Shown: one piece after another, positions 1 to 8,770 of the stretch | Layout of the letters: each line of letters opens with the position of its first letter | Numbering within the stretch: position 1 is the stretch's first letter | Assembly: GCA_023443515.1 (NCBI GenBank) | Contig: JAEZUC010000033.1 | Span: 1 to 31,239, forward strand | DNA length: 31,239 bases | Direction: 5' to 3' | From: Bacillota bacterium | GTDB lineage: Bacteria; Bacillota; Clostridia; Acetivibrionales; DSM-1351 | Made by a program: the position numbers and the translations under genes | The notes under the pieces: generated by a model | The model's input: only the letters and a program-made list of their open reading frames with translations | Told to the model about the DNA's origin: nothing | The model's database searches: none

Positions 1-401
1 TCTATCTCATGGCACAAGCATTTTGCCATATCCTTTTTACCGATTATTATAACCTCTTCACCTTTTTCATTTAAGGCTCTAACTTTAACTTCAACAGGCC
101 TTATAACCTTTCCCCATTTGCCGGGGATACTCAGACATCCCTCAATTACTTCCTGAGAACCCTTTTGCTCTAAAATTTCCGGATTCACAAGATTTATCAG
201 GCCGTCACCCATATCTATAACAATAGCCCTTTTAAGAATGCCTACCTGAGGCGCTGCCAATCCTGCACCATTCCCAGTAGCATACATTGTATCCGCCATA
301 TCTTTGAGCAGCTCTCGTATCTTATCATTAACTTCCTCCACTGGCCTGCATTTTTTACGTAAAACTTCATCCTCCACAGTGCGAATATTTCTTAATGCCA
401 T
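1..401 (-). CDS. def: Peptide deformylase, 3' end cut by window edge
   Basis: Removes the N-formyl group from new polypeptides in the cytoplasm. The reading frame starts at ATG 401-399 with a GGAGG ribosome site about 10 bases upstream. It encodes MALRNIRTVEDEVLRKK, then the three deformylase motifs in order: GAGLAAPQVG (near residue 45), EGCLSIPG (near residue 90, with the metal-binding Cys) and CHEI at the very edge, which should continue as the HExxH metal site. 133 codons are visible of the roughly 150-165 usual for the family. It lies 54 bases downstream of the membrane-protein gene on the same strand, with no terminator seen between them, so cotranscription is possible. Identity is firm because all three motifs are present or begun. 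Confidence 0.95.
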   Translation of the reverse strand, partial: MALRNIRTVEDEVLRKKCRPVEEVNDKIRELLKDMADTMYATGNGAGLAAPQVGILKRAIVIDMGDGLINLVNPEILEQKGSQEVIEGCLSIPGKWGKVIRPVEVKVRALNEKGEEVIIIGKKDMAKCLCHEI

Positions 402-455
402 AAAAATATTTCCTCCGTAATCTCAATGTTAATTTCTGCTTAGAGTATGTCATAA

Positions 456-1001
456 TTAGTATTTTGCATCAATATTATTTTCTTCGTCTCTTCTCTCCTG
501 CAGTACCCCTGAGCCAGGCCAAAGTCCCTTTTTTCCCCTTACCACTAGATATATGCCCAAAACAATACACAACAAATACACTATTGTCATTGGAATATTT
601 AAATACATTGTCTGAATATACGTTTCCATAACTTTTTTCTTAAGTTCAACAGGTGTATTATGTAATACTTGGAGTATGGACGTTGTCTGAGAGATAGCAA
701 GAATGAAAAGACTCCTGAAAAAGTACATTATATAAAGAAGTCCTATGCCTAAGTATTCACAACTCTTTATTTGTGTATTTTGTATGCCATTGACATCCCC
801 ATCTAATGCGTTCTCTGCTTTTTTTGCAAATTTAATAAATATAACTCCAACGACTATTAGTATAATACCCGGAACTGCTCTGGTCCACACAAGAATACTT
901 AATTTTGCTCCAATGGATGCATTAATAATATCAACTATTCCTACTGCAAGTATAAAAAATCCTACTATGCTAAAGATGCACTGTTTTAATATTCTATCCA
1001 T
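456..1001 (-). CDS. Putative four-helix membrane protein, unknown function
   Basis: A 181-residue protein I do not recognise. Four hydrophobic segments are visible, at about residues 8-28, 38-57, 84-106 and 134-155, followed by a charged tail (QERRDEENN). The second and third helices are separated by a short polar loop containing KKAENALDGD. No catalytic motif is evident. The ATG start has GGAGAG six bases upstream. The gene has its own well-formed promoter (1035-1063), lies beyond the terminator of the ypeB operon and may read into def. It could be a small transporter-like or stress membrane protein, but nothing in the sequence decides this. Confidence 0.75.
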   Translation of the reverse strand: MDRILKQCIFSIVGFFILAVGIVDIINASIGAKLSILVWTRAVPGIILIVVGVIFIKFAKKAENALDGDVNGIQNTQIKSCEYLGIGLLYIMYFFRSLFILAISQTTSILQVLHNTPVELKKKVMETYIQTMYLNIPMTIVYLLCIVLGIYLVVRGKKGLWPGSGVLQERRDEENNIDAKY

Positions 1002-1034
1002 TTATCTCTCCTTTATTTGTATACTTTAACATAA

Positions 1035-1063
1035 ATTATATATTCTACCATATGAATTAGCAA
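1035..1063 (-). promoter_or_regulatory. Sigma-A promoter for the membrane-protein gene
   Basis: On the minus strand TTGCTA (1058-1063) and a perfect TATAAT (1035-1040) are separated by exactly 17 bases. The predicted transcript start is near 1028, giving a leader of about 27 bases to the ATG at 1001. Confidence 0.7.
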
Positions 1064-1121
1064 TGAATTTGCTATCTATAATTTCGTATTTATTTTCCAT
1101 ATATTCACCCTTTATTACGCT

Positions 1122-1165
1122 AAAAAAGACCTGAGCAGGTATTTTGTACCCATCAAGTCTTTTTT
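1122..1165. terminator. Terminator downstream of ypeB
   Basis: AAAAAAGAC (1122-1130) pairs with GTCTTTTTT (1157-1165), with further inner pairing (TGA/TCA, GGTA/TACC). In the minus direction it follows the ypeB stop by about 24 bases and ends in a T-run. Confidence 0.75.
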
Positions 1166-1188
1166 GCTCAAAATATGATTTATTTAAT

Positions 1189-2580
1189 CTACATGGTAAG
1201 AGTACCTTCTGGTGTTGATACAAGCATTAATACATCCTCTTCTGCTCCGGTTAAAGCATTGATGTATATAATAAAATCACGTTCATCCACCTTGCCCATA
1301 AACTCGTAACAATACTTTTCAGTCTTAAAATTAGTAGGTATAACTGCTTCTCCCTGCCTGTCTATCTTAATTCTGTTATTAACCTTTGCACGGGCTTGTT
1401 CTACTGTAAGAGTTGTCTTGGGAATATTTCTTACTTTATGGTTATACAAATATCCTTTTGCCTCAACACCTATTATTTCTCCGTTATCCAGTGCAATTTT
1501 AACCTTGATAAGATCAGGATAAACAATTACTCCTCCCTGCTTATATGCATAGCTTATAACAGCAGTACCGTCAACCTTTTGGTAGTAAGTATCTACCATA
1601 TTCATATAGCCCTTTGAGGCCAAAAAATCTTTGGCAAGCTTCTTTGCATTTGCCATATTTACAGTATCCTTGCCGATATCTCTGTTTCTCAACATAAGGT
1701 AGACCTGCCCACCCTGCTGAGTAACTTCAACCTCTGCAGCCTCGCTGTCTTTTTTATTTTTGTACAAAACTTTAAACCTGTATGTTTTAATATTACCAAG
1801 ATCATTATTATCAAGCTGCTTTACACTGCTGACCTTGTCTTTGCCAATAAAGTTTACAGCAATATTTTTAGCATCTGATGCCGTAACCTTTTTATTGCCT
1901 AAGCCCTGGGGCTTTGATTTAAGCATGTGGTCTGAGTAAGGACCATCGTAAATAAGAGTCGGATACTCCTGAAAGGTTTTGTCAATGTTCTCAAACTGAC
2001 TTGTCTGAGGATCATTTGACTTTGAAGCCAACATGAATTTGCTATTTTTTGTATAATTATTCCATTGCATTTTACCGTTTGCAATCTGATCTTCGATTCC
2101 ATGCAGGTTCTTTTGCAAGGAAACCGCATATCCGTGCAGTTTTTTCAAGGCACTATATTCTTTATCATTCAAAGGAGTACCATTTAGTGTCTTACTGTTA
2201 AGGGAGTATGCCATATCCCCTGCTTGTGTCAGAAAGTTTGATGTTTTTTCAAGTATCGGCGGTGCAACGGGTAGCTGTCCCATATTTGTCTGCGCAAGGT
2301 TTGACTGCCTCCATACTTCCTCCAGCATTTTTGATGTACTAACAGGTGTTGAAGTTACCAGAGATTTTGCCATAAGAGCCTCAACATTATCAACATAATC
2401 TGATAAATCAACAAAAGCTCTGTTGTATTGGTTTGTCACCAAAACCTCTAACCTTTTTAACTGTCTGTTCTGATAGTATCCCCAAACGGATACTCCAATT
2501 AAAGCAAGTATCGCTATTATTGCAACAGGTACTGCCCATGATCTTCTTCTATCTCTTAAGTGAAATCCGTTATCTGCCAT
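1189..2580 (-). CDS. ypeB: Spore germination protein YpeB
   Basis: YpeB is needed for localisation and stability of the cortex-lytic enzyme SleB in spores. The 463-residue product has an N-terminal membrane anchor (about residues 15-35), a long helical region with a WRQSNLAQTNMGQLP stretch typical of the family, and a C-terminal half with PepSY-type repeats (segments around DAKNIAVNFIGKD, NAKKLAKDFLASKGY and VEQARAKVNNRI). Length is close to the usual 450 or so. The start is set by a near-perfect ribosome site (GGAGGTGAT), five bases from the ATG. It begins 15 bases after the sleB stop, the classic sleB-ypeB arrangement, and a terminator follows at 1122-1165. Confidence 0.93.
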   Translation of the reverse strand: MADNGFHLRDRRRSWAVPVAIIAILALIGVSVWGYYQNRQLKRLEVLVTNQYNRAFVDLSDYVDNVEALMAKSLVTSTPVSTSKMLEEVWRQSNLAQTNMGQLPVAPPILEKTSNFLTQAGDMAYSLNSKTLNGTPLNDKEYSALKKLHGYAVSLQKNLHGIEDQIANGKMQWNNYTKNSKFMLASKSNDPQTSQFENIDKTFQEYPTLIYDGPYSDHMLKSKPQGLGNKKVTASDAKNIAVNFIGKDKVSSVKQLDNNDLGNIKTYRFKVLYKNKKDSEAAEVEVTQQGGQVYLMLRNRDIGKDTVNMANAKKLAKDFLASKGYMNMVDTYYQKVDGTAVISYAYKQGGVIVYPDLIKVKIALDNGEIIGVEAKGYLYNHKVRNIPKTTLTVEQARAKVNNRIKIDRQGEAVIPTNFKTEKYCYEFMGKVDERDFIIYINALTGAEEDVLMLVSTPEGTLTM

Positions 2581-2595
2581 ATTATCACCTCCATA

Positions 2596-3291
2596 TTATA
2601 TGCCGAACCAATGCTTCCCAACCTTGTATCTTACTTTTCTTGACCAAATCCATTTACTGGTTGCCGTTGCAGGATTCCAATAGTACAGGCACCCGTCAGT
2701 AGGGTCCCAACCGGCTAAAGCATCTCTTGCTGCCTTTACTACAGTTGATTTTGGGTTAATGGGAACATTAATCTGCCCGTCTGAAACTGCTGTAAATGCA
2801 CCGGGTTGGTATATTACACCTGCAACTGTTTTGGGAAACTTTGAGTTATTCACTCTGTTTAATATTACAGCTCCTACTGCTACCTGCCCCTCAAAAGGCT
2901 CACCTCTGGCCTCGCCGTTTATTGCTCTGGCAAGGAGCTGTTCATTTGATATGTTTGATTTTGCAGCAGCATTTACCGTACCTGACTCAATAAGCTCTGC
3001 AAGGCCCATAGTAAGGAGCGTGCTTCTGTCTGCAATTCCATTGGCTTTAAGTCCGTACTGTTTCTGGTAGTTGAGAACAGACCTCAGTGTGTCATACCCG
3101 AATCTTCCATCGACTTTTCCGTCAAAATAGCCCCAGTTCTTTAACTCCTGTTGCATATCCTTAACCTTTTCACCATTATCCCCGATTTTAAGTGAGGGAG
3201 CAGAGCTTGTTAAATACATTTTCCCTTCATTTGCAAATGTAAGGCTCAATACTATTAATAAAAATAAAGCAATTATTTTATATTTTCTCAA
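2596..3291 (-). CDS. sleB: Spore cortex-lytic enzyme SleB
   Basis: A lytic transglycosylase that degrades muramic-lactam cortex peptidoglycan during germination. The 231 residues show a signal peptide (1-20, KIIALFLLIVLSLTFA), a peptidoglycan-binding domain (about 33-92, LKIGDNGEKVKDMQQEL) and a SleB/Hydrolase_2 domain (about 118-231) with the GEARGE motif carrying the likely catalytic Glu127, ending YKVGKHWFG. The start is TTG at 3291-3289, chosen because AAGGAGGT lies six bases upstream and the signal peptide follows directly. It is the first gene of the sleB-ypeB operon. Forespore sigma-G control is known for sleB in other species, but I could not read a convincing sigma-G site here. Confidence 0.95.
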   Translation of the reverse strand: MRKYKIIALFLLIVLSLTFANEGKMYLTSSAPSLKIGDNGEKVKDMQQELKNWGYFDGKVDGRFGYDTLRSVLNYQKQYGLKANGIADRSTLLTMGLAELIESGTVNAAAKSNISNEQLLARAINGEARGEPFEGQVAVGAVILNRVNNSKFPKTVAGVIYQPGAFTAVSDGQINVPINPKSTVVKAARDALAGWDPTDGCLYYWNPATATSKWIWSRKVRYKVGKHWFGI

Positions 3292-3478
3292 ACTTGTACC
3301 TCCTTCCGATTATTTCACAAATTTCATGCAAAGTTATTTTTGGTTAATTTCTCAAAAATATTCGTTGTCTGCTCAAATATGTTATTTCTTTATAAAAAAA
3401 TGTATTAATAGTCTGCAACCTGTCAAAAATGTAAATGATTTATGAATAATGAAACAGATAAATGAACTGGAGTGTTTT

Positions 3479-4591
3479 ATGAGGGTATTGATACTATATG
3501 TTTCTGTGGGAACTGGTCACATGAAGGCCGCCGAAGCACTGAAGGAGTCAATTGAGAGGCAGTTTCCCGATTGGAAAGTAGATGTTCTTGATACATTAAA
3601 ATATATTAATCCTGTAGTAGATAAAATTGTTGTAAGCAGCTATTTGGGTGCGCTTAAAAGAAGCCCCAAGCTTTACAGCATGATTTATACTGCCTCGGGG
3701 ACTGGTACAGGTGTATATGACATGAGTAAAGCTGTAAACAAACTGCTGTCATATAAGCTAAAATCCCTTATAAAGGAGTATCAGCCGTCGGCTATAGTAT
3801 GTACTCACCCTTTTCCCATGCAAATGCTGTCTTCTTTAAAAAGAAAAAATAAACTGAATATACCTACCATGGCAATACTGACAGACTATGTGGTTCACTC
3901 GTTATGGCTGGATAGTGGCATGGATGCCTTCATTGTAGCTAATGACAATATGAAATCAGAGATGATAAGCAGAGGAATACCTGATAGTATTATTTTTCCC
4001 TATGGTATTCCTGTGTCTCCTAAATTCTTAACTCCTACGGACAAGGAGGGTTTACTTTTAAAATATGGTTTAGAAGATAAATTTACCGTTCTTGTGATGG
4101 GTGGCGGAATGGGATTTGGAAATATTGAAAAAACTATGGCCTCATTATTAAACTGTGATGTGGATATTCAGATAATAGCCGTTACAGGTACAAATCAAAA
4201 ACTTAAATTCCAGCTTGAAGAATATGCTTCTCAAAGCAATAAAAAAGTACTGGTATTAAGCTATACAGACAGGGTTAATGAACTAATGGATATTTCTGAT
4301 CTATTGATAACAAAACCTGGTGGTATGACTGTCTCGGAAGCCCTTGTGAAGGGGTTACCTATATTTCTAATATCACCTATACCCGGACAGGAAGAAGGTA
4401 ACGCAAGCTTTTTAATAAGAAGCGGGGTAGCCAACAAAATTGAAAGCTTTAATAATCTGGTAAATATTTTGTCTCAGGTGACAAGTGATCCTTCGGCACT
4501 TAAAGTAATGAGAGAGAACTCAAAAGAATTGGGAAAACCACATTCAGCCCATGACATAGCTGCTTTACTGGGCAAACTTGTAACGGGCTGA
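3479..4591 (+). CDS. GT28 family diacylglycerol glucosyltransferase / MGDG synthase-like
   Basis: Likely transfers a sugar from a UDP-sugar to diacylglycerol at the cytoplasmic membrane face, making glycolipids or lipoteichoic acid anchors (UgtP/MGDG synthase family). The 370-residue form begins MRVLILYVSVGTGHMKAAEA, the family N-terminal motif. The C-terminal half has the nucleotide-sugar-binding features VLVMGGGMGFG and LLITKPGGMTVSEAL. An upstream ATG at 3449 is in frame but has no ribosome site, whereas GGAG lies six bases before 3479, so 3479 is the start. It is transcribed divergently from sleB; its 3' end nearly abuts the convergent NlpC gene, with no terminator seen between them. The exact sugar and acceptor cannot be told from sequence. 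Confidence 0.85.
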   Translation: MRVLILYVSVGTGHMKAAEALKESIERQFPDWKVDVLDTLKYINPVVDKIVVSSYLGALKRSPKLYSMIYTASGTGTGVYDMSKAVNKLLSYKLKSLIKEYQPSAIVCTHPFPMQMLSSLKRKNKLNIPTMAILTDYVVHSLWLDSGMDAFIVANDNMKSEMISRGIPDSIIFPYGIPVSPKFLTPTDKEGLLLKYGLEDKFTVLVMGGGMGFGNIEKTMASLLNCDVDIQIIAVTGTNQKLKFQLEEYASQSNKKVLVLSYTDRVNELMDISDLLITKPGGMTVSEALVKGLPIFLISPIPGQEEGNASFLIRSGVANKIESFNNLVNILSQVTSDPSALKVMRENSKELGKPHSAHDIAALLGKLVTG

Positions 4592-4596
4592 GTTTA

Positions 4597-5523
4597 TTAA
4601 AAAATCCTTCTAATGTCAATTATTCTATTTTTATAAAAACTGTCCTCCAAGGAATCAGTCACAACACCTCTGGAAGGGCTTGAATGTATAAATTCATTGT
4701 TTCCTATGTAAACACCTACATCAGAAACATCCTTTTTTACATTATCCGTACTGAATATCAGAAGGTCTCCGGGTTTTATTTCTTGAAACTTAACACTTGT
4801 TCCCGTCTTTGCTATCTCCTTTACATTACGGGGCATATCCACTCCGTTAATCCTGCTGCTGACATAGCAAAGTCCCGGGGAATCGATACCCCATCTGCTG
4901 ATACCTCCAATAATGTATATGGTTCCTTCAAATTTCCTGACGGTTTGAATAAACCCTTCAGCTGAAGTTTTCGGTATACTGGTCTGTGTAACCGGTACTG
5001 CTATTACTCCTCCATCCTCAACCCAACCTTTTTTATTATCCGGCAAAATAACGTCATAACCTGTTTTCGTTTTACTTACAGAATAAAGTTCCGTTCCCAG
5101 AACTACCTGCTTGTATTTTACGTCATTTCCCGATCCTGTATAGACATACACCGTTTTGGCTGTTACAACTATTTTATTGTTAATGCGCCCGTCTGTAACA
5201 CAATTGGTATCCCTACTGACATATTTACTCTTAACCCATCCCGTAGTTCCATCCAGCATCATGATCTTAGTCCATGAGCCTTCCTGAGAAACAACCTTTA
5301 CTATCTGGTTAAAAAGAGCCTGCGTCAACCTTGTACTCAAAATGTCATTCTGGCTGAATACATCAACAACGGCATCATTAATAACAGCAGCATTATCCCA
5401 AGTTATGCCGCTTAGATACTGCTCATTTTTTGTAACAGGGATTTCCCTGTTTCCGCACCCGGCCAATAATAATATAAAAGCTACTGTAATAGCATATATA
5501 CAAATAAGTAAATGTTTCCTCAT
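4597..5523 (-). CDS. SH3b-NlpC/P60 lipoprotein with degenerate active site
   Basis: A 308-residue lipoprotein: hydrophobic signal peptide with lipobox LLAGC (lipidated Cys23), SH3b-like segments at about 45-105 and 120-172, then an NlpC/P60 fold from about 188. Active members are cysteine endopeptidases that cut peptide stems of peptidoglycan. Here the canonical DCSG motif reads DSPG (214-217), so the nucleophile Cys is Ser215, and the SHVG motif reads SDVG, replacing the catalytic His with Asp268. The third polar residue, His280 in FIHSS, is kept. This suggests a cell-wall-binding pseudoenzyme, unless Cys219, four residues on, has taken over. The ATG has GAGG seven to eight bases upstream. 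It has its own promoter (5554-5582) inside the end of yhaN. Confidence 0.85.
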   Translation of the reverse strand: MRKHLLICIYAITVAFILLLAGCGNREIPVTKNEQYLSGITWDNAAVINDAVVDVFSQNDILSTRLTQALFNQIVKVVSQEGSWTKIMMLDGTTGWVKSKYVSRDTNCVTDGRINNKIVVTAKTVYVYTGSGNDVKYKQVVLGTELYSVSKTKTGYDVILPDNKKGWVEDGGVIAVPVTQTSIPKTSAEGFIQTVRKFEGTIYIIGGISRWGIDSPGLCYVSSRINGVDMPRNVKEIAKTGTSVKFQEIKPGDLLIFSTDNVKKDVSDVGVYIGNNEFIHSSPSRGVVTDSLEDSFYKNRIIDIRRIF

Positions 5524-5553
5524 AATTGCCTCTTCATGAATTCTTATAGAAAT

Positions 5554-5582
5554 ACTATATTTTTTTATGTGCTCTATGTCAA
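5554..5582 (-). promoter_or_regulatory. Sigma-A promoter for the NlpC/P60 lipoprotein gene
   Basis: On the minus strand a perfect TTGACA (5577-5582) and TATAGT (5554-5559) are 17 bases apart. The -35 overlaps the last codons of yhaN. The start point would be near 5547, about 24 bases before the ATG. Confidence 0.75.
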
Positions 5583-7568
5583 TGAGCAGATTTTACAAGG
5601 GAACTCTGTACTAATAAGTTCTACTTCCCTGTTTTTACAGGTAAATATGATTACCTGCTGTTTTTTGCTTATTTTACCTATATATTTTAGTGCGTTAGAT
5701 GTTCTTTCGTCATCATACTGAGCAAAGGGCTCATCCATTATAAAGGGCATACATTCGTGATTTTTAAGTACTGTCTCTGAAATGGCAACCCTCAGTGCAA
5801 GATATATCTGATCAATAGTCCCATCACTAAGCATGGATACAGGAACCAGCGTTTCTGTTTCCGGGTTATCCAGCATAATTTTAAGATTGTCCCCCGTTCT
5901 TACATCATTATATTTTTGGGATGTAAATCCGGTAAAAGTATTATTCAATACTCTATTCATTACAGGTATGTATTTTTTTCTAACTTGATCTGCCGCAGCC
6001 TCCAACGTACTTATTGCAATATTGAGAGCTTCTCCTTTATATTCCAGACTTTTCTTTTGGAGATTCAAACGGCTGATTTCATTATCAATGTCAGATATGT
6101 TCTCTACATGGTTATTTTTAAAAGCTTCCGAAACTGTATTATACTCAGTTTCAAACTTTTGGAGATTCCAAAGAACATTTTTACTTATATCAAAGGCCTT
6201 AACCATCAGGCTTTCATAAGAATCCTTTAAAATGCCCTCTACGAGTTCCTTCTCAGGTGCTGTGAGGCTATCTTCTAATATTTGCCTATCCTTTGTAACC
6301 TCAATATAAACCCTTGATAACTCATTTTCAATAGTTTCAGAAGAGTTCTCTGGGTTATTGAGTTTAAGATCTTCGATTCTGGCTTTAAGCTTTTGATACT
6401 GAGTCTTATTTTGAGCTATTCTTTCATCAATTTCTGAAAGCTGACGATTTAATTCTTCTGACCTAGCCCTCTTTAATTCTTCTGCTTCACTTTTTATAGT
6501 CCTTGACCTGAGAACAAAAAGGAATATGGCTGATAAAAAAGGGATCAAAGTAAATAAAGGATTGAAAGTGTTATAAACTACTGCAACTAAACCTACAGCC
6601 AAGGTAGCCACAACACAAATCAGTAGGACTATGTCTGTTCCCCTCAGCCTTTTACGTACTGGCGGTAGCTTGTTATTCCCATGACGTATTGCTGCCTTCT
6701 TATCCTCTTCAAACTTAGCCACGTTATCATGTACCTGACTCAAAGAATCCTCTAAAAAACGTAGTTCCTCTTTTTTTTCATTTAATATTTTGAGTCTTTC
6801 CTTAAGTTTGCAATAATCAATTATCAGGTTTAACAGTCTATGCTTCAACTTCAATTTATTAATCTTTATTGATATTTCCTGTTGTTTTCCCCTTAAATCC
6901 TCCAACCTTTTTTCTGCAATTTGCAGGTTATTCTTTTTCTCCTGTAATTCCGCCAAACGAACATTCATAATATCCATGGGTCTTGTATAACTTCTGTCTG
7001 TTCCCACCTGGCGCTTCAACGCCTCTTTAAGGGCATTTTGTGCCTTTATGTAGGATATATCCTCAAATCCGCTCTGCTGTATATTTGAGATTCTGTCTAC
7101 AAGGTCTTTTGAAGTGGAAGTATCAATTCTGGTTCCCATTTGCTTAATAAACACAGTTCGCTCAAAAAGGTTCTCGTTAAGTCCTACCAGCTTTTCACCA
7201 ATGCTATTTATATCCCGTGGATTAATAAAATTTTCAGATATATCCTTAAAAGAAGAATCATACAAATTCACCTTATTATCAAGAAAGTCTCTGTCAATAC
7301 GGTACAAATCACCATTATCCAGCTTAATATTCATGTACCCGCCGTACTGACTGTTTCTCCAGGGCATATACCTCTTGCTTTCAGGCAACATTCCATTTTT
7401 TCCGGCTCTTCCACCCTTTACTCCATATAGCATAGCTTTTATATATGCCATAAGAGTTGATTTACCACTCTCATTAAGACCATAAATAACATTTAAACCA
7501 TCTGAAAAGTCACAACTAAAATTCTCAAGTTTACCAAATCCCCTTACATGGAGTCTATCGATTTTCAT
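5574..7568 (-). CDS. yhaN: YhaN/SbcC-like AAA ATPase with transmembrane hairpin
   Basis: An SMC/Rad50-type ATPase, partner of the YhaO/SbcD nuclease just upstream, expected to act in DNA end processing. The 664 residues show Walker A GLNESGKST (30-38), a first coiled coil (about 180-290), two hydrophobic helices (about 311-360, IVLLICVVATLAVGLVAVV and LFTLIPFLSAIFLFVL), a second coiled coil (about 365-520), an ABC signature region LSDGTIDQIYLALR (near 581) and Walker B PFIMDEP (near 608). No CxxC zinc hook is present; the hydrophobic hairpin sits where the hook would be, as in Bacillus YhaN, which implies membrane tethering. It is shorter than Bacillus YhaN (over 900 residues). The ATG is 21 bases after the yhaO stop. 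Confidence 0.85.
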   Translation of the reverse strand: MKIDRLHVRGFGKLENFSCDFSDGLNVIYGLNESGKSTLMAYIKAMLYGVKGGRAGKNGMLPESKRYMPWRNSQYGGYMNIKLDNGDLYRIDRDFLDNKVNLYDSSFKDISENFINPRDINSIGEKLVGLNENLFERTVFIKQMGTRIDTSTSKDLVDRISNIQQSGFEDISYIKAQNALKEALKRQVGTDRSYTRPMDIMNVRLAELQEKKNNLQIAEKRLEDLRGKQQEISIKINKLKLKHRLLNLIIDYCKLKERLKILNEKKEELRFLEDSLSQVHDNVAKFEEDKKAAIRHGNNKLPPVRKRLRGTDIVLLICVVATLAVGLVAVVYNTFNPLFTLIPFLSAIFLFVLRSRTIKSEAEELKRARSEELNRQLSEIDERIAQNKTQYQKLKARIEDLKLNNPENSSETIENELSRVYIEVTKDRQILEDSLTAPEKELVEGILKDSYESLMVKAFDISKNVLWNLQKFETEYNTVSEAFKNNHVENISDIDNEISRLNLQKKSLEYKGEALNIAISTLEAAADQVRKKYIPVMNRVLNNTFTGFTSQKYNDVRTGDNLKIMLDNPETETLVPVSMLSDGTIDQIYLALRVAISETVLKNHECMPFIMDEPFAQYDDERTSNALKYIGKISKKQQVIIFTCKNREVELISTEFPCKICSLT

Positions 7569-7589
7569 ATCCGGTTTAATATCCCCCTG

Positions 7590-8729
7590 TCAGTCTACCC
7601 TGTTGTTTTCTAAAGCCTGTAACCCCAACTGTACAGCCATTTTCAAAGTTTCTTTCTTTTCTTGTGATTCTTCGTTTTCCTGCATATCCATAAGCATCCT
7701 GACAAATTCACCCTTTATGCCGGGATCTTCAAGATACTGCTCATAATCAAACTGAATAGAAGTTTCATTCTTTATTCTGACGAAAAAACACTTGTTTTTT
7801 AAATATTCACTAATAAACTTTACATCAGGCATAAAATCCTTTGATAGGAATCCCTTCAGAGTAAGGCTGTATAAATCCTTTTTGGAAAACTTCATGTTTT
7901 CCTGGGTTGACAATTTTTGAATAATCTCTTCATTGCTCTTACATCCCGTAATATCCAACTCTATATTAAAGTAACTCCTACCGGGAAACGGCACAAAGGT
8001 CGCTTCAACAAATTTGTTTCCATCCCTAGTAGACATAATCTTCCCCTGAACAAAACCATGTACCCCTTCTTCATCAAACCCCAAAGGTTCCGGACTTCCC
8101 GGATTTATCATTATGCTTGTCCTGTTCTGAAACCTGATATAGTTGTGCATATGTCCAAGAGCAACATAATCCATATCCAGTTCAAAGATATCCTTTGATC
8201 CTATTGAATTATAGTTACTATTCTCAAAAGGCATATCAACCGTACCATGAAAAACCAAAATATTAAATGTATCTTCTGAAATATCTTTTTCCTTTAAGTT
8301 TATATAATCCTCTGCTACCCGACCAAATGCTCCCATGTTATAAATACAGGTATTGCACTTTTCCAAGAACAATACCTGTTTTGAATCCGAAAGAATATGT
8401 ACATTTTCACTCCAACTTAGTGTGTTGTAATAAGAATTATCTTTTAATGGGTCATGATTTCCCGGAATAATTACAATTTCTGCCCCATAGAGTTCTGAGA
8501 AAAGATTTCTGATCCCAATCATTGTTGACCCGCGGATGCAACTCTCCTCGAAAAAATCACCACTTATAATTAGTAAATTAATATTCTGAATTCTAACTCT
8601 TTCAATGATGTTTTCAACACAACTCTCCAGTTCCTGTCTCCTGATATCCGCTTTTTCTTTATCTCCCAGTGATGAAAAAGGCGCATCAAGATGTATATCT
8701 GCAGTATGTATAAACGACACCTGTTTCAC
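7590..8729 (-). CDS. yhaO: YhaO/SbcD-like metallophosphoesterase (DNA exonuclease subunit)
   Basis: A Mre11/SbcD-type nuclease subunit of 379 residues. All metal-binding phosphoesterase motifs are visible in order: TADIHLD (residues 9-15), ISGDFFE, IPGNHDP, VFHGTVD and ALGHMHNY. The C-terminal third (from about 250) is helical and acidic and likely binds the ATPase coiled coil. The start is GTG at 8729-8727, with GGAGG six bases upstream. It precedes yhaN by 21 bases on the same strand, the usual operon for this pair. The gene begins 41 bases after the acpS stop, so it may share the acpS transcript. Confidence 0.88.
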   Translation of the reverse strand: MKQVSFIHTADIHLDAPFSSLGDKEKADIRRQELESCVENIIERVRIQNINLLIISGDFFEESCIRGSTMIGIRNLFSELYGAEIVIIPGNHDPLKDNSYYNTLSWSENVHILSDSKQVLFLEKCNTCIYNMGAFGRVAEDYINLKEKDISEDTFNILVFHGTVDMPFENSNYNSIGSKDIFELDMDYVALGHMHNYIRFQNRTSIMINPGSPEPLGFDEEGVHGFVQGKIMSTRDGNKFVEATFVPFPGRSYFNIELDITGCKSNEEIIQKLSTQENMKFSKKDLYSLTLKGFLSKDFMPDVKFISEYLKNKCFFVRIKNETSIQFDYEQYLEDPGIKGEFVRMLMDMQENEESQEKKETLKMAVQLGLQALENNRVD

Positions 8730-8770
8730 ACAAAACCTCCATATTCCTGTGTTAAAATTATATATTTAAT

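Noticed and set aside
1026..1223. 65-codon minus-strand frame, or its inner 24-codon frame from ATG 1100
   Set aside because: The long form overlaps the ypeB end and runs through its terminator; the short form contains the -35 and -10 of the next gene. It has no family resemblance, so it is treated as chance.
3449..3478. Upstream ATG of the GT28 gene
   Set aside because: No ribosome site before it, and the family N-terminus starts at 3479 after GGAG.
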